From NCBI GenBank assembly GCA_025642065.1, contig JAODUP010000224.1:468501-532500 (forward strand): a stretch of 64,000 bases of DNA, in the 5' to 3' direction. The DNA is from Paralvinella palmiformis. Taxonomy: Eukaryota; Annelida; Polychaeta; Terebellida; Alvinellidae. The translations under genes were made by a program, and so were the position numbers. The notes under the pieces were generated by a model. It saw nothing but the letters and a program-made list of their open reading frames with translations. It ran no database searches and was not told the DNA's origin. This document shows positions 25,301 through 37,421 of this stretch, one piece after another (the first letter of the stretch is position 1; each line of letters starts with the position of its first letter).

Positions 25301-28300
25301 CTGGCTGTTTTATCAGACCTGAAAAAAATATTTCTGTGATGCAATTTCTGCATAGTTTATAAAATGAGCACAGAACCTCTGTTTAGTGTTTTTTCTTTAG
25401 TGTGAAGTTGTATAAAATATGAAATGTGTATTGTAACAAAATGAGAATAACACCAGTTTTGATAATGATAAGTTAATTTGATCAGATAAATTAGGTTTTT
25501 AACACCAATTAAAATAGTAGATCTTACATGTAGTCTGAATATCAGTTTTCCATGGGATCATGGATTTCCAATTTTTTTCTGGTATTCAGAACCTTTTTAA
25601 TATTTTTGGCTCTGGAAACACCCAACATTCAAACTCAATTTAGTAAAAATTCAGTTGTAATTAGCATAAAGGAGAAGAGAGGAGAAAATGTATTAAGTTA
25701 TTTTTATGTTACAATATTATGTAAAATTATTAGTCAACATCTGTGTACAAGTCTGTTCTGATATTGTCTGATGAATAGCTCGAGTGCCACCAGATATTTA
25801 TTTCCTCTGGTGGTTATTTATATTATACTAGATGGAGATTTTGTACATAGAATGTTTCTGAGTTCATCTCATTGTACTTTACTTGTGAATTGGTAATAAA
25901 TATAATGTTTACAGGTGAATTATGTGATAGTAATCATGTATTAATTAGTTTGGTTGACATTCTCCAATCCTGTAACAGGATCAACACCAGAGTTACATGT
26001 CATCTCACTAGGCACTGGATCAAAGTGTCTAGGCCAGAACAAGCTCAACTACAGAGGTAAATAGCTAATCCACTATCTAGGTCATTAATTTTGATAATGT
26101 TTGTATGGTGTATCTTTAAAACAAACTTGTCATTTCGTGGTTTTATTAATTGTTATCTGATATTTGATAATCTGTCTCGATCTTTGTTACAGGAACCCTG
26201 ATACATGATAGTCATGCTGAAGTTATAGCTAGAAGAGGATTCATCAGGTAAATGTAGTTTGTTTTTATTAACCGACACCTCAAGATGGAGACTAGACACA
26301 ACCTACTTATGGGTGATGTCAAAGTTTTCCCTGAGAAACCTCTCGGTTGCATGTATCAAATTCTAGTAATATCAGACTGTTATTGTCTTCACTTGAATAA
26401 ATCCTGAGAATATTATACATATCTTATGGCCATGATGGGGACAGTCTGTTGTGTTGTGAAAGATTAAGTGGGTTTTCTCAGTAATCGTCTGTTTATTGGC
26501 TATAAGAGGAACATGGCTGAGATCCTATTTAGTAGATCACACCCAGAAAGTGATGATCAATGATACCGGTACTCTCTCACGTTTCTTATCTCCATATATA
26601 CCTTACCTATTGTGGCTATCATCAAAAGTAATTTTGATCTTATCAACCCTTCTGCTTCACCTGACTGAAAACAAAAAAATGGAGTTCCAGTGAGTACAAA
26701 ATATGTCAGTCAGAATGATCATGGGGACCAAAAAGCATGACTACATAACTCCAATCTACATTGGTTACTTGTGGAACGACATTTTAAGTTCAAGGTCCTA
26801 CTGTTTACTTTCAAAGCACTGGGTGGTGCTGGACCCTTGTATATCAGAGATTTGTTGACCATCCACAAGGTGCATGAGCAATTGCAGTCCACCAGTAGTT
26901 CCAAGAATATTCTTGTAGACCCCAAGACTTGCCTCAAGATGGCAGGAGACCGGACTTTCATTTACCAAGCTGCAATTTTCGAAATTTTGTAGTTTATGCA
27001 AGGAAACAATAGCACCCATTATCATAATAATGGGTGCTATTCAAACCAGCTTGAATAACACCATTTCACATCTATAGTCGTGATAAATATTTTTTATTCG
27101 TGAACAAGTTTATTTAACATTATTTGCATCTTGCTTTATTTGGGAGAGTGTATGAAATAATTTAAAACCTAAACTCCTTCCATTCAGTTGCTGTTATATT
27201 GGAACTGTTTAGACCCACTATAAAACTTAGCTACCTGTTAGTGTAATGCTGGTTATATATGGTGCAAAATACATACATATGCATACCTTATATTGGTGAG
27301 ATACCACATTTCTTGGGGCGTAATTAGCCTCGATTATTCAGTATTGTTTAATAATGATTTAGTAAACACTGATACTGTGGATGATACAATATTGCTGTCA
27401 CAATTGTTTTAAAGACTAATTTCAACAAAAGCTATTCTGGTCAAAGCCACTTCTCCTTCATATAAAAACTCAGGCTAATAAGTTGATAGATGAGTAGGTA
27501 GGTGTTTAGAGAGAGAGAGAGAGAGAGAGAGAAACAAAGAAAGAGATATACATACTGAATGTTTAACTGGAAAATAATTTTTAATACAATAACTTATTAT
27601 TGACACAGGTTTCTTTACACGGAATTACAACAAGTATACCACGGTAATGATAGTGATTACATAGAAAGATGTGCGCAGGGTGAGGTCAAATGTCGGATCA
27701 AGTCTGGTGTACATTTTCATTTCTATACGAGTCATATACCTTGTGAGTATTTAGATTTGATAATGTCAAGTGTCTAAAAACTTGTGTTTTATGAAAAGAT
27801 TTGAAACTTTCTAAAGATAGTATACGTCTGATAACCTGTTACACAAAATAAAGACTCCTACACAGGATCTACAATTGTCATGTGACCTGGGGTTCAGATA
27901 GGTTTTATGATGATAATAATAATAATAATAATAATAATAAAGATTTAATGAAGTACCGTTACTTAGTAGCAGTCATTCAAAGCGCAATTACACAATATCA
28001 CATCTTGTACATCTAGATGTGTTAATAATTTTAAGTTAAAATTACGAGGGACATAAATATAAATTTATATACACATTAAATATTAATAGTAGTATCCATA
28101 ATATTATTGATTATTAAATCATGCTAGAGTGGGCTTCTGACCAGCATCTCATTAATTTTGTGCAGGTGGAGATGCGGCCATATTTCCTCTAATGGAAGAC
28201 ATCCCATATTGTGATGTAACTGATCTTATCGGTGAGGCTGCATCATCATCGAATGCCATGGATGTCGACTATCATAAGCGACATATTTCGGAGATGGATG

Positions 28301-31300
28301 AAGACGGGTGTAGTGCCCCAAAGCGTTTTCATCAGACAGCAGATCATCACCATGTTAAGAAAAATCAGTACTCCAAAGTAGAGGCATCAGATTCTAAATC
28401 TTTTACAGACTGCAGTAACCTGACAACAATAGCTGACTGTGAAGATGGTAAACTTTCATCAGAGAACAATACATGTTTACAGACAGACACCAAGGATGTA
28501 TTGCATTATGATACACACAGAACGGGAGCAAAATGTGTAAGTCAGGATCCGGGTGAAAGCCGAGATCCAGATTTGGCCAGTCATTTACATCATGTGACAG
28601 GAGTGCTCCGTACCAAGCCTGGACGTGGTGATCGAACGTTATCAATGTCGTGCAGTGATAAACTGTCACTGTGGAACCTGGTCGGTGTTCAGGGTGCTCT
28701 AATTACCGTCTTCATCCCAGAACCAATCTATTTAGATACCATCACTGTTGGAAGGTATGTATTTTTATATAATTGTGTGTTTCGCTTTATTTGCATAGGA
28801 CTGCCCAGCGCCATGTCACACATGTCAAATAATACATAGTTTGACGTACATATATAATAATGGGGTGTGAAATGATAAATGATACTTGCGGTCAAAGAAA
28901 GCATTTTCTCTTAATATTTAAACACTTGCATACATGGTACTGAGTTTTTGGGTGATAATTGGCTTAATACAAACAGTAAATCTTATGAGATTGATGAATT
29001 GGATATACTGTTTGTCAATCAAGGGAATATCACTTTTCTATCATGCATTTGAATATCCATAGCCTACCTGCAAAGCATGAACAACTTGAACTGTCATTGA
29101 CTCATCTTGAACAGAATGGTATTAACCTTGATTTTATTTTGTTATGTGAAACATTCCTAAATGACCAAAATCAGCATATATATGGCATACCTGGATGTCA
29201 GTTAATTACCAGCAATCGGAAAGCCAATAATTTCTGGCGAGGTATGAAACTATATTGAATAAGCTAAATAACACTAAAAGTGATCTAATAATTGGAATGG
29301 ATCAGAACTTTAACTACATTAAAATTGAACAGCATAAATATACTAGTGATCTTCTTGATATTTTTTTGGCATCTGGTCTACTTCCCACCATTACCCAACC
29401 CACAAGAGTTGCACAAACATCATTAACGTTGATTGACAATATATATATTAACTCAAAAAGCTATCATAAAGGTATTAACTCTGCTATCCCCATTAATGAT
29501 GTATCTGATCATTACCCAATTTTTCTATATTATGGAAAGAAACAAAAGCCCAATTAAGAACCATTAACTTTTGTCAGTCATTGTCTAGATGAGAATAAGT
29601 TAATAAGGACTGTAAACACTCTCTCATGCATCAGTTGGAATTATTTAAATGATAGGGGCATAGATAAGGCTTTTGAGGAATTCACACAAACAATTAAAAC
29701 ATGTATGGATTGTCATGCCTCAGAAAAACTTGTAACAATTCATCCCAAGAAAATAGTTAGAAATCTATGGATAACTAAAGGGATTCTGAAATCATCTAAA
29801 ACTCTTAGAAAACTGTACAAGCTGCAACTTGACAAACCCAATAATGACAACATCCTCAACAAATATCTCAAATATCCAAATACTTTCAACAAATTAAAGC
29901 AGAAAAGTAAAACTGAATACTTCAGAGAAATACTTATTGCACTCAAGGTCCCACTGAGCATTTTAATAAACAAATCTCTTAGCAATGAGTATGTAACATC
30001 TCCTCAAAATTGCAAAGATAATTCCTATACATAAAAATCCAGAGATATATACAAATTACAGACTTATTTCATTGCTTCCCAGCATTTCAAAAATACTAGA
30101 AAAAGTAGTACACAAGAGTATATATAATTTTATAAATTGTCAAAATTTGTTGTATAATAGCCAATATGGATTTAGACCCAAATACTCAACGATAAACGCA
30201 ATAACGGAACTTACAGCTCACATCACTGAATCACTAGATAACATAAATCATACAATACTGTAGGTGTTTTTCTGGAACCCTCCAAGACTTTTGACACAAT
30301 TAATCATACTAATTTGTTTTTAAAAACTTCACCATTATGGAATTCATGGGATAGCCTTGGATTGGTTCAGAAGTTACTTATCAAATAGGAAGCACTTCAT
30401 AAAGTATAAGAATGTTACATCATACATGAGCAGGGTCACATGTGGAGTGTCTCAGGGTTCTGTCTTAGGACCTCTGCTCTTTATAATATATACAAATGAC
30501 CTTTCCCAGGCCTTGCTGCACTCCAGGTGTGTTTTGATGACACGACAGTATTCTACTCATCAAAACATATTCAAACTGCTCTCAGCAAAATATCCACAGA
30601 TTTGAAACGTTTAACAGACTGGTTTAAGGCAAACAAATTATCTTTAAATATTAAGAAGACAAATTATATGATCTTTTCTAACACACAGAATGCAATCCCA
30701 CAACATACTCTAAGGATTGGAAATAAAATACTTAATTCTGCTGCACACACTAACTTCCTTGGCATTATAATAGACAACAGACTTAGCTGACATAAACATA
30801 TAGATTATTGTAAGAAGAAAATGTCTAGTGGGTTATATGCAATAAATGCATCAAAACGACTGTTACCATAGAAACATCTATAAACCATATATCACTCATT
30901 GATTCACCCATACAGTAACTATGGAACACTATTTTGGGGCTCTGTCAGCAAAGTATACATTCATAAAATTCAAATGATGCACAATAAGACAGTACGGTCA
31001 ATTACCATGTCAAAATATAATGAACCTACATTGCCTCTGTATCAATCATTATGTATTCTTCTAATAAATAAGCTATTTGAACTACAGCTGGATAAATTTA
31101 TGTTCCAACATAAATCAAATTCATCACCAAAACCACTCACAAATTTATTTATACCAAATAGCAACATTCATGATCACAATACAAGACATAGATGTGATCC
31201 TCACATAAGACAACCGAATACTGATAAATCATCATGATACTTCACACATAAGGCTCCTGGTATCTGGTATAATCTCCCGCAAGAAATGAAACAACTAAAA

Positions 31301-33824
31301 ATATTAATGCTTTAACTAATAAATTGAAAAATTACATGATATATTGACAAGGGTGGGATGGGGCTAGAGGCTATGGATGGAGAGCAAGACAGGTTCCAAT
31401 TTTGTGGTATATATGTATATATATGTGTATGTGTGTACATGTATGTGTGGATATGTTTGTATGTATATATATAAATATATGTGTGTTTATGTATGTATAA
31501 TAAATAAGTAACTATACCAATTTATATAGGGTGCACTGTTCCTATTAAACGAATAATATTGATGCACACTTGTTATAAATGCAAATACAATGGGAGAACA
31601 GACATGAGCCTGAACTACACATGAATCCTAAAGTCAAAGCTGTTATGAAAAAATAAATTGGTTGTATCGCATTATTATTCTAGCTATAACTCGGATTCGT
31701 TTTTATTATTTAAATAATTAAAGAGAACCATTTTTATTTTGTGAGAGTAATTATAAAATTACCATACGATAAATATCTAAGTAATCTGCGCTGGGATTGT
31801 TCATCAATTTTAAGCACGAATTTACGTGAGCAATTTCATACAAAACATATGTTCATTGTGCAGTCATTTCACCTAGAATCACACTGAACTCTGCAGTTCA
31901 ATTTTTGGAACATAATAATATTTTTTATTAATTTTTAATAGATGTTCGTCTAATTTGGATGCAATTAAAAGGGCCATTGTAGAGAGGACAAAGTTGGTTA
32001 CTGATCTGCCAGCTCTTTATCATCATCATCGAGTAATAATATTACAAGCTACACATAAGTTTGAACAGAGCCGTGAATCAGTAGAGAGTAATGGACAAGG
32101 AAAGAAGACTGGACCATCAGCGGCAAGTCAGTGATTATGTTATTATTTTCAGTGTCATTAATATATTATTGCCTTCACTAGGAACTGTATTTAGTCTTAA
32201 AAATAAACATAATCTGGTGAATGATCATTACAGGATCTGTGAATGTGTATGTCGATGTGGGCTGATATGTCGTTGTATGTATATACGAGTTGTCGGGTAC
32301 ATAAATACATGCATTTTAGAGGTTACAAGTTCATAAGTGAGTTACAAGTTAATACAGGGTTATTCCGATATACAGATAGGATGATTAATTACATAAAAAG
32401 GTTCTAATTCGACTGACATTGTTATTATACCACAATAAGGTGTGATATGGTGGCTGGATGGTAAAACCGGCAGACAAGAGGCTAGCGTTAATGGGCGTAA
32501 ACAAGGCGTTGTATCTAGGAACTGGGACAAGCCTATTGCCAGGTAAGATAACAAATCTGTCCCCTAAATGAACAGTTCACTTTTGTTTCATATTTCCATT
32601 GCTAATACAAATAGGTTCACACAAATTATAAATGGTGTAAAAATACGAACACAATCAACCACATATTTTAAAATCCAGTATAAATTGTTGATGAAGCAAC
32701 TTTAACCCATCTGTTGACAACCACCATTTTGAAGCTCGACACAAACCGGAAGCTATTCAAGGCTAACATCACTGTCTGTATACAAGCTGTTTGTTTGACC
32801 CAGTTATAAGAATGTAAACAAGCATCAGGAAACATAATTTCAGAACAAAATTCTTTTAAAGAATATTACAATAATATAGTCGATCCAACCAATTTCAAAC
32901 ATTACTAAAATGGATAAAGAAAACGTTAGAGTGAAATTTCTGAAGATTGTTTGGTACTCTTGTAATACGAAGCATCTACCGAGCTGTCTGATTTATGTAA
33001 ATAAACCAACAACTGCATCAGTTATCAGTAGTTGTGGTGGATTGAGCAAGATGACTGATATGGTCCCAAGGATGGCTAATCCAGAGCATCTCCAACCGAC
33101 TTGATCTGGATTGAGGCAGCTACATGATCCTTGTGCTTGTTGACATCATAGCTAATGACTAACCTCCAATAATTTGGATTATTTCCATATAGATATAATA
33201 TCAGTTATATTTCATGACTTTTAGTGCATGATTTGGGGTTACTTTTGAGCGTTTCACATTTTATTCATAATTTCTGAGGGTGAACTGTTCCTTCAATGAC
33301 TCTTCCTCTGAAATTTAGCAGCAACTCTTTTGCCTGTTATTTAGATTCCTCGTCGTAGTCACCATTATTCCTACTATCTGATCTGGACCACAGATCACTA
33401 CCACCGAGCTCGAATCTCGGGGTGGGTATATCTGAAGGATGTTTCATCTTTGAGTTGGCTTCATTACCGTTGGTGGTCGTTCTGACCATTTAGAACTACC
33501 ATGTGCACAAAAGTGGCTGTTAAACATCAATCACCACCATCCTACTATCTGATGTGAAAGTGTTTACATACATGTCTGTGCATGTACACATCCACCCAAA
33601 CACAAAAGCGGTTATCTTTCTTGGAGGCCCACATATAGAATATGATGACTGAAGTATGGTATATAAATTTGTTTTTACCTTGTATTTGATATAGATGTGT
33701 TTTTCTGTCCAGTTCTATTTGTTTTTGATTAATGCCTAGGACTAGATAATAGTTTCAGTATATGAGCCACTCTTATAACACAAACAATATTTACCAATCA
33801 TGATGTTACTTAATAGTATCTCTC

Positions 33825-33887
<63 letters not shown>

Positions 33888-33957
33888 AGCAACATGCATA
33901 TTCATGAGCTTCCATAAAGAGAAACAGCCTTTGCTGAATATGTCATCACTTATTCTG

Positions 33958-34000
<43 letters not shown>

Positions 34001-34420
34001 CACACACACGTGTTTTCTCCAGTACTTTGTCATAAAACTGATAAGCTATTTTCCTGCATATTGTGTTAATATAATACAAAGTTACTTCCAAATGACAATA
34101 AGACGTTATTGTCTGCTTACATCCCATCAACCCCAATTTCCACAAAACATGAACCATACACCTACCAACGTCTAGCCGGTTCTCCTGATAAACAGATGTT
34201 TGGTTGACAGGGAAGAATTGTCTAGTTTAGTGATTTGGTGGCAAATTTGATCCACCGAGACATCCAGATATAATTATATAGATTCTACATGTGCTGTCAC
34301 TATTTATTGATTTTATTTATCAGGTGTTCCATTTGTCCGTACGAACTTTTCAAACAGTTCTGGCACTTGGCCAATGATAGGATGGGTAAAATGAAGAACG
34401 AAGTAAACTTGTTAGTTTGG

Positions 34421-34455
<35 letters not shown>

Positions 34456-34738
34456 TTATTCTTACAATTCTTCCATTTATTTACAGTCAGTTCAAGGTTC
34501 ATTTTAGTATTGTTACATTTTGGAAACGTATAAACTTGAAATAAAGCTGTATCCTGACTATAACTTTTTCCTTGATTTAACCCATTTTTATCACTTCAGC
34601 CATCCCACTTCTGAAACGTACCTCGATTACAAAGCCTGCGCTGTCCAATACCAACAAGCGAAGAAAGCCATTTACAAGCTGTACGACACTTGGAAGCTAA
34701 CACCATGTGACTATCATAAGTTCACTGTTACCGATTAA
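22364..34738 (+). CDS. ADAT1: tRNA-specific adenosine deaminase 1
   Basis: ADAT1 converts adenosine 37, next to the anticodon of eukaryotic tRNA-Ala, to inosine. Exons: 22364-22541, 25979-26056, 26193-26247, 27609-27742, 28166-28754, 31942-32126, 32440-32542, 34324-34385, 34487-34496 (inferred) and 34600-34738. These total 1533 bases, 510 residues; human ADAT1 has 502. The ADAR-type deaminase domain begins with LAAVV and HVISLGTGSKC. The zinc ligands and catalytic Glu are in DSHAEVIARR (exon 3), PCGDAAI (exon 4/5 junction) and SMSCSDKL (exon 5). GAKCV and GVLRTKPGRGDRT are strongly conserved family sequence, and the C-terminus DYKACAVQYQQAKKAIYKLY-type block matches the family end. Codon phases agree at every junction. 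The start ATG is at the family's usual distance from the EWTVLAAVV block. Two LINE remnants sit in its introns. Confidence 0.95.
22848..22999. repeat. Short inverted-repeat element
   Basis: Perfect 16-base inverted arms, TAGGTCAAAAGCCCTC at 22848-22863 and its complement at 22984-22999, enclose 120 AT-rich bases in ADAT1 intron 1. Extra copies of AAAAGCCCTC and CTTTTGACC lie just inside and outside. It may be a MITE, but no target duplication is clear. Confidence 0.55.
23000..25978. other. ADAT1 intron 1, no other gene seen
   Basis: AT-rich intronic sequence. None of the small open frames resembles a known protein. Confidence 0.6.
26193..26247 (+). CDS. ADAT1: ADAT1 exon 3, catalytic HAE exon
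   Basis: A 55-base exon reads GTLIHDSHAEVIARRGFI plus a split Arg. His and Glu of HAE are the zinc ligand and the proton-shuttling base of the deaminase family. It is flanked by TTGTTACAG and GTAAAT. Confidence 0.9.
26690..27000 (+). pseudogene. 3' end of a CR1/L2-like reverse transcriptase, in ADAT1 intron 3
   Basis: The frame reads LHWLLVERHFKFKVLLFTFKA-like sequence, then GPLYIRDLLTIHK, a degraded serine stretch, and CLKMAGDRTF. This is the characteristic order of the C-terminal region of LINEs of this type (LPV-x-R-IxFKVL, APxYIxDLL, RLKTxGDRAF). Only the last quarter of the ORF is present, in the same direction as ADAT1. Confidence 0.7.
27008..27041. repeat. Perfect 15-base hairpin
   Basis: AATAGCACCCATTAT at 27008-27022, a CATA loop, then its exact complement at 27027-27041. 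It lies just after the LINE 3' fragment and may be that element's 3' terminal structure or a small independent palindrome. Confidence 0.8.
27508..27532. repeat. (GA)n microsatellite
   Basis: About a dozen GA units in ADAT1 intron 3. Confidence 0.9.
28990..31345 (+). pseudogene. CR1-like non-LTR retrotransposon remnant in ADAT1 intron 5
   Basis: The order is that of a Jockey-superfamily ORF2. The endonuclease N-terminus is at 29043 (MHLNIHSLPAKHEQL, LLCETFLND). The endonuclease C-terminus is at 29285 (DLIIGMDQNFNYIKI, LTLIDNIYI), with about 70 residues missing between. The linker at 29757 (LWITKGILKSSKTLRKLYK) is followed by another deletion of the region just before RT. RT motifs start at 30060 (LISLLPSISKILEKVVHKS), then YGFRPKYST, GVSQGSVLGPLLFIIY at 30450, and CFDDTTVF at 30527, where YADD has become FDD. 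The thumb/C-terminal part from 30600 ends with HNTRHRCD and APGIWYNLPQEMK near 31290. Several frameshifts and stops are present. It is in the sense direction of the host gene. Confidence 0.85.
32127..34323. other. ADAT1 introns 6-7 outside the listed elements
   Basis: Apart from the 32440-32542 exon and the SINE C copy, this holds AT and GA microsatellites at about 33836-33886 and 33961-34012. No other coding sequence seen. Confidence 0.5.
33383..33540 (+). mobile_element. SINE family C, 5'-truncated, with perfect 13-base duplication
   Basis: Starts inside the head at CTGGACCACAGATCACTACC, so the A box is absent, and ends GTTAAACATCAATCACCACC. Flanked by CCTACTATCTGAT at 33370-33382 and 33541-33553. 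Confidence 0.9.
34487..34496 (+). CDS. ADAT1: ADAT1 10-base microexon (inferred)
   Basis: The exon ending at 34385 leaves one base, while the last exon must receive two bases to read HPTSETYLDYK, so the two cannot join directly. The 10 bases TCAGTTCAAG follow a strong acceptor (TTCCATTTATTTACAG) and precede GTTCAT. Including them restores the frame as LANDRM-VSSS-HPTSETYLDYK, about as long as the matching human segment. The donor is weak. A GC donor or an alternative 5' site would be the other explanation. Confidence 0.55.
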
Positions 34739-34835
34739 TATTGCTACCATGTGACAGATTTCTATGCTCATGTGTCTCGGGTGTTTGCTGAACGGTGGTG
34801 TGCTGTTTGGTTTATTCTGGTGTACAAATAGATTT

Positions 34836-34841
34836 AATAAA
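34836..34841 (+). terminator. ADAT1: ADAT1 poly(A) signal
   Basis: AATAAA 98 bases after the stop codon. Confidence 0.75.
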
Positions 34842-37025
34842 AATATAGATATACAATAAGTTACTGTTTTCAGGATGCATACAATAGTCAGTATACAAAG
34901 TTCTACACGAAGATAACGTGAACAGGACCAGTTTTGCGGTTTCCGTTGCAACTTAACTAAACAACCAATAGTTACATATTCTCTTTTTTGCGTACATCAA
35001 ATTATAGCCATTTCATGACTCAACCGACTCCGATCGTGTAGTATCACCACTACAAAATATCACAGAAAAGACCAAAAAGAACTAGATTTTACAGATATCT
35101 TTCATTGCTAGGGTTAAAATTTATCAACAGATTTATAGCAAATATATGTTCCACGTTTATACCTAGTCGCATAATCTGTACAGTAAAACGCCTTTATTAC
35201 GGACACTCTTGGGACCAGGGATTTGTGGCTGTAATTGAGGACTGGCCATAATACAAAACAACACAAATGTACCCTATCAAAAGCAGCCTTAATTCAAACA
35301 CATTGCTAGTCACACCATAAAACACTCCCAACTGTTGTTCGGACTGATCCAATGGTGGTTTGTTTGGTTGCTATAGCAGATGGTGAGATCGTCTCCTGGA
35401 AGTCAGATTCTAGCATCAGTGATGTTTCATAGTTTTTAACAAGTTCCTTGTTTACAAAATAAGTTCTAACCCCATAATCTATTTCAGGGCTTCACCTGTA
35501 GTTTTAATTATGCATTCCAGCTCGTCATCCTTAGATCTGTGCTGGAGCCTAGTTATCAGCAAGTGTAAACTCATCTGGAGTCAATGAAGTCATTATTTGG
35601 TAACAATCAGTGACTTGCTATGAGATTAGTAGTCGATCACCCATCTAGCAAGACAATAAGCATGCTGATTAGCCATAACTGAGGACTCGTATTATGGAAC
35701 ATAAGCGTTGGCCATAATACGAAATAGAGGCATGGCTGCTATACACACCATTATTTTCACAGTAATGTATGGGAAGCTGATTGGGACCATATAATGTGAC
35801 CACTGGCCATCTTTAAGGCATGACCACATTTAGTGTACACAATATGTTTGACATCACACACACACACACACTTTATAAAAACAAAACTATGTAAAAAAAG
35901 AACTTTATTTATAGGATTTGGCTGTCCTATCATTTTCTTAATGACATGTTCATATCATGTCATAAATGATAAACATGTTAGTACAGTGCAATTTCTACAC
36001 ACCAGAGTCTACTGTAACTCAAATATTGTCTAAACTAGGAAAGAAATAAAATTGATTTGAGAAAAATGGAACTTGCCTATTCTTAAGGCATTAGCTGTTA
36101 AACATGACATGATTTCAAAAACACCTTTAGCTATCAATTAATCTACCGATCAATACAGAGCGTGTTAAAAATCACTCAGTAACAGAGAGGTATCAGATAG
36201 TTTGCATATGTTACAGAACTCATTTACAAAGCAATGATCACACACAACCTGTAAACATACAGATTATAATACCATTTGGTCTTTGTATTTTTTCTTATAG
36301 GTGTAAACTGCTTGATATCACAGTTCTCTTATCAAATATTTCTTGAACACATACACAAGTTACTCTAGTTTATTAACAAATGTACAATAAAATCATGTTG
36401 AATAGTCACAAGTTGTTTCTGTTCATCACCAATCTCGACACAATGCTGATTCAGCCATCTATCCAACGTATTTAGAAATGCACATAATAGGCTAATTGAT
36501 TTTAATGTCCAGCTTTTCTACACTTTTCACCCAAACAATGATTTAGATATATATACTTGTAAGTTTTATTTATTTATTATAATGTTAATAGAGTCAACAT
36601 TACTGAACAGAGTTTGTTCTTTAGATTTTTAGTGTCAAAAAAGGTGTATTATTATTATTAAATGGGGGCAATTGATTTCCACCAGTTTTAAAGTGAAATA
36701 TGAAACGCCATTCACATACAGCTAGGTCATGGTTTGAATCTTTATGGTACAGATCTGTGGCTAATTGCTATATTGTTTCAGCCATAGATATGTCTTCTAG
36801 GCTGTTCAGAATATCTGTGAAACAACTTCTACCAACAAGAAAAAATTAACTTAAAACAATTTAATGTCTTGAATTCTTTTTGATGAATATAATTGTTGAT
36901 TATATTAGAAGTTGTACCTGCAGTATTAACAATTCCAGTTGTAAGTGACAGTGGCATAGGAACATAACTGAAATTTAATCACTTATTCAAACAATATTTC
37001 TTCAGCTGTCTGAAACAGCAAGTTG

Positions 37026-37064
<39 letters not shown>

Positions 37065-37137
37065 ATGCTGAAGAAACTCTGTTCAAATTAAATGAAACTG
37101 AAACATGTCCTTTACCCAGTGGCAATGTATACATTAG

Positions 37138-37175
<38 letters not shown>

Positions 37176-37204
37176 CAGTGAAACATAAATGTCAGTGATG
37201 TAGA
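34842..37204. other. Convergent intergenic region between ADAT1 and USB1
   Basis: No gene seen. At 35178 TACAGTAAAACGCCTTTATTACGG resembles the start of a pogo/Tigger-type element (TA then CAGTAAAAC), and related words (GGCCATAATACGAAAT) occur to 35730, so 35178-35830 may be a decayed copy; a clear matching end was not found. (AT)n lies at 37029-37061 and 37139-37165. Confidence 0.45.
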
Positions 37205-37210
37205 TTTATT
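37205..37210 (-). terminator. USB1: USB1 poly(A) signal
   Basis: TTTATT on the + strand is AATAAA on the - strand, 212 bases past the stop codon of USB1. Confidence 0.65.
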
Positions 37211-37421
37211 ACAAATACACTGTACAGGTGATGCTGTAACAATACAGATTGACTAGTAATTGTCTTTGTTGTCAAGTTGAGTTATTTAACATCTGGACTG
37301 GTCAAACCTGGAACATACGGCTGAGGAGCAACTCCTTGAGGAAATAAATCCCACAAACACGAGTATGACGAAGATTTGGTTTGTTCCAAATAACACGGAT
37401 GCCAGACAGGTTCTGATTCGG

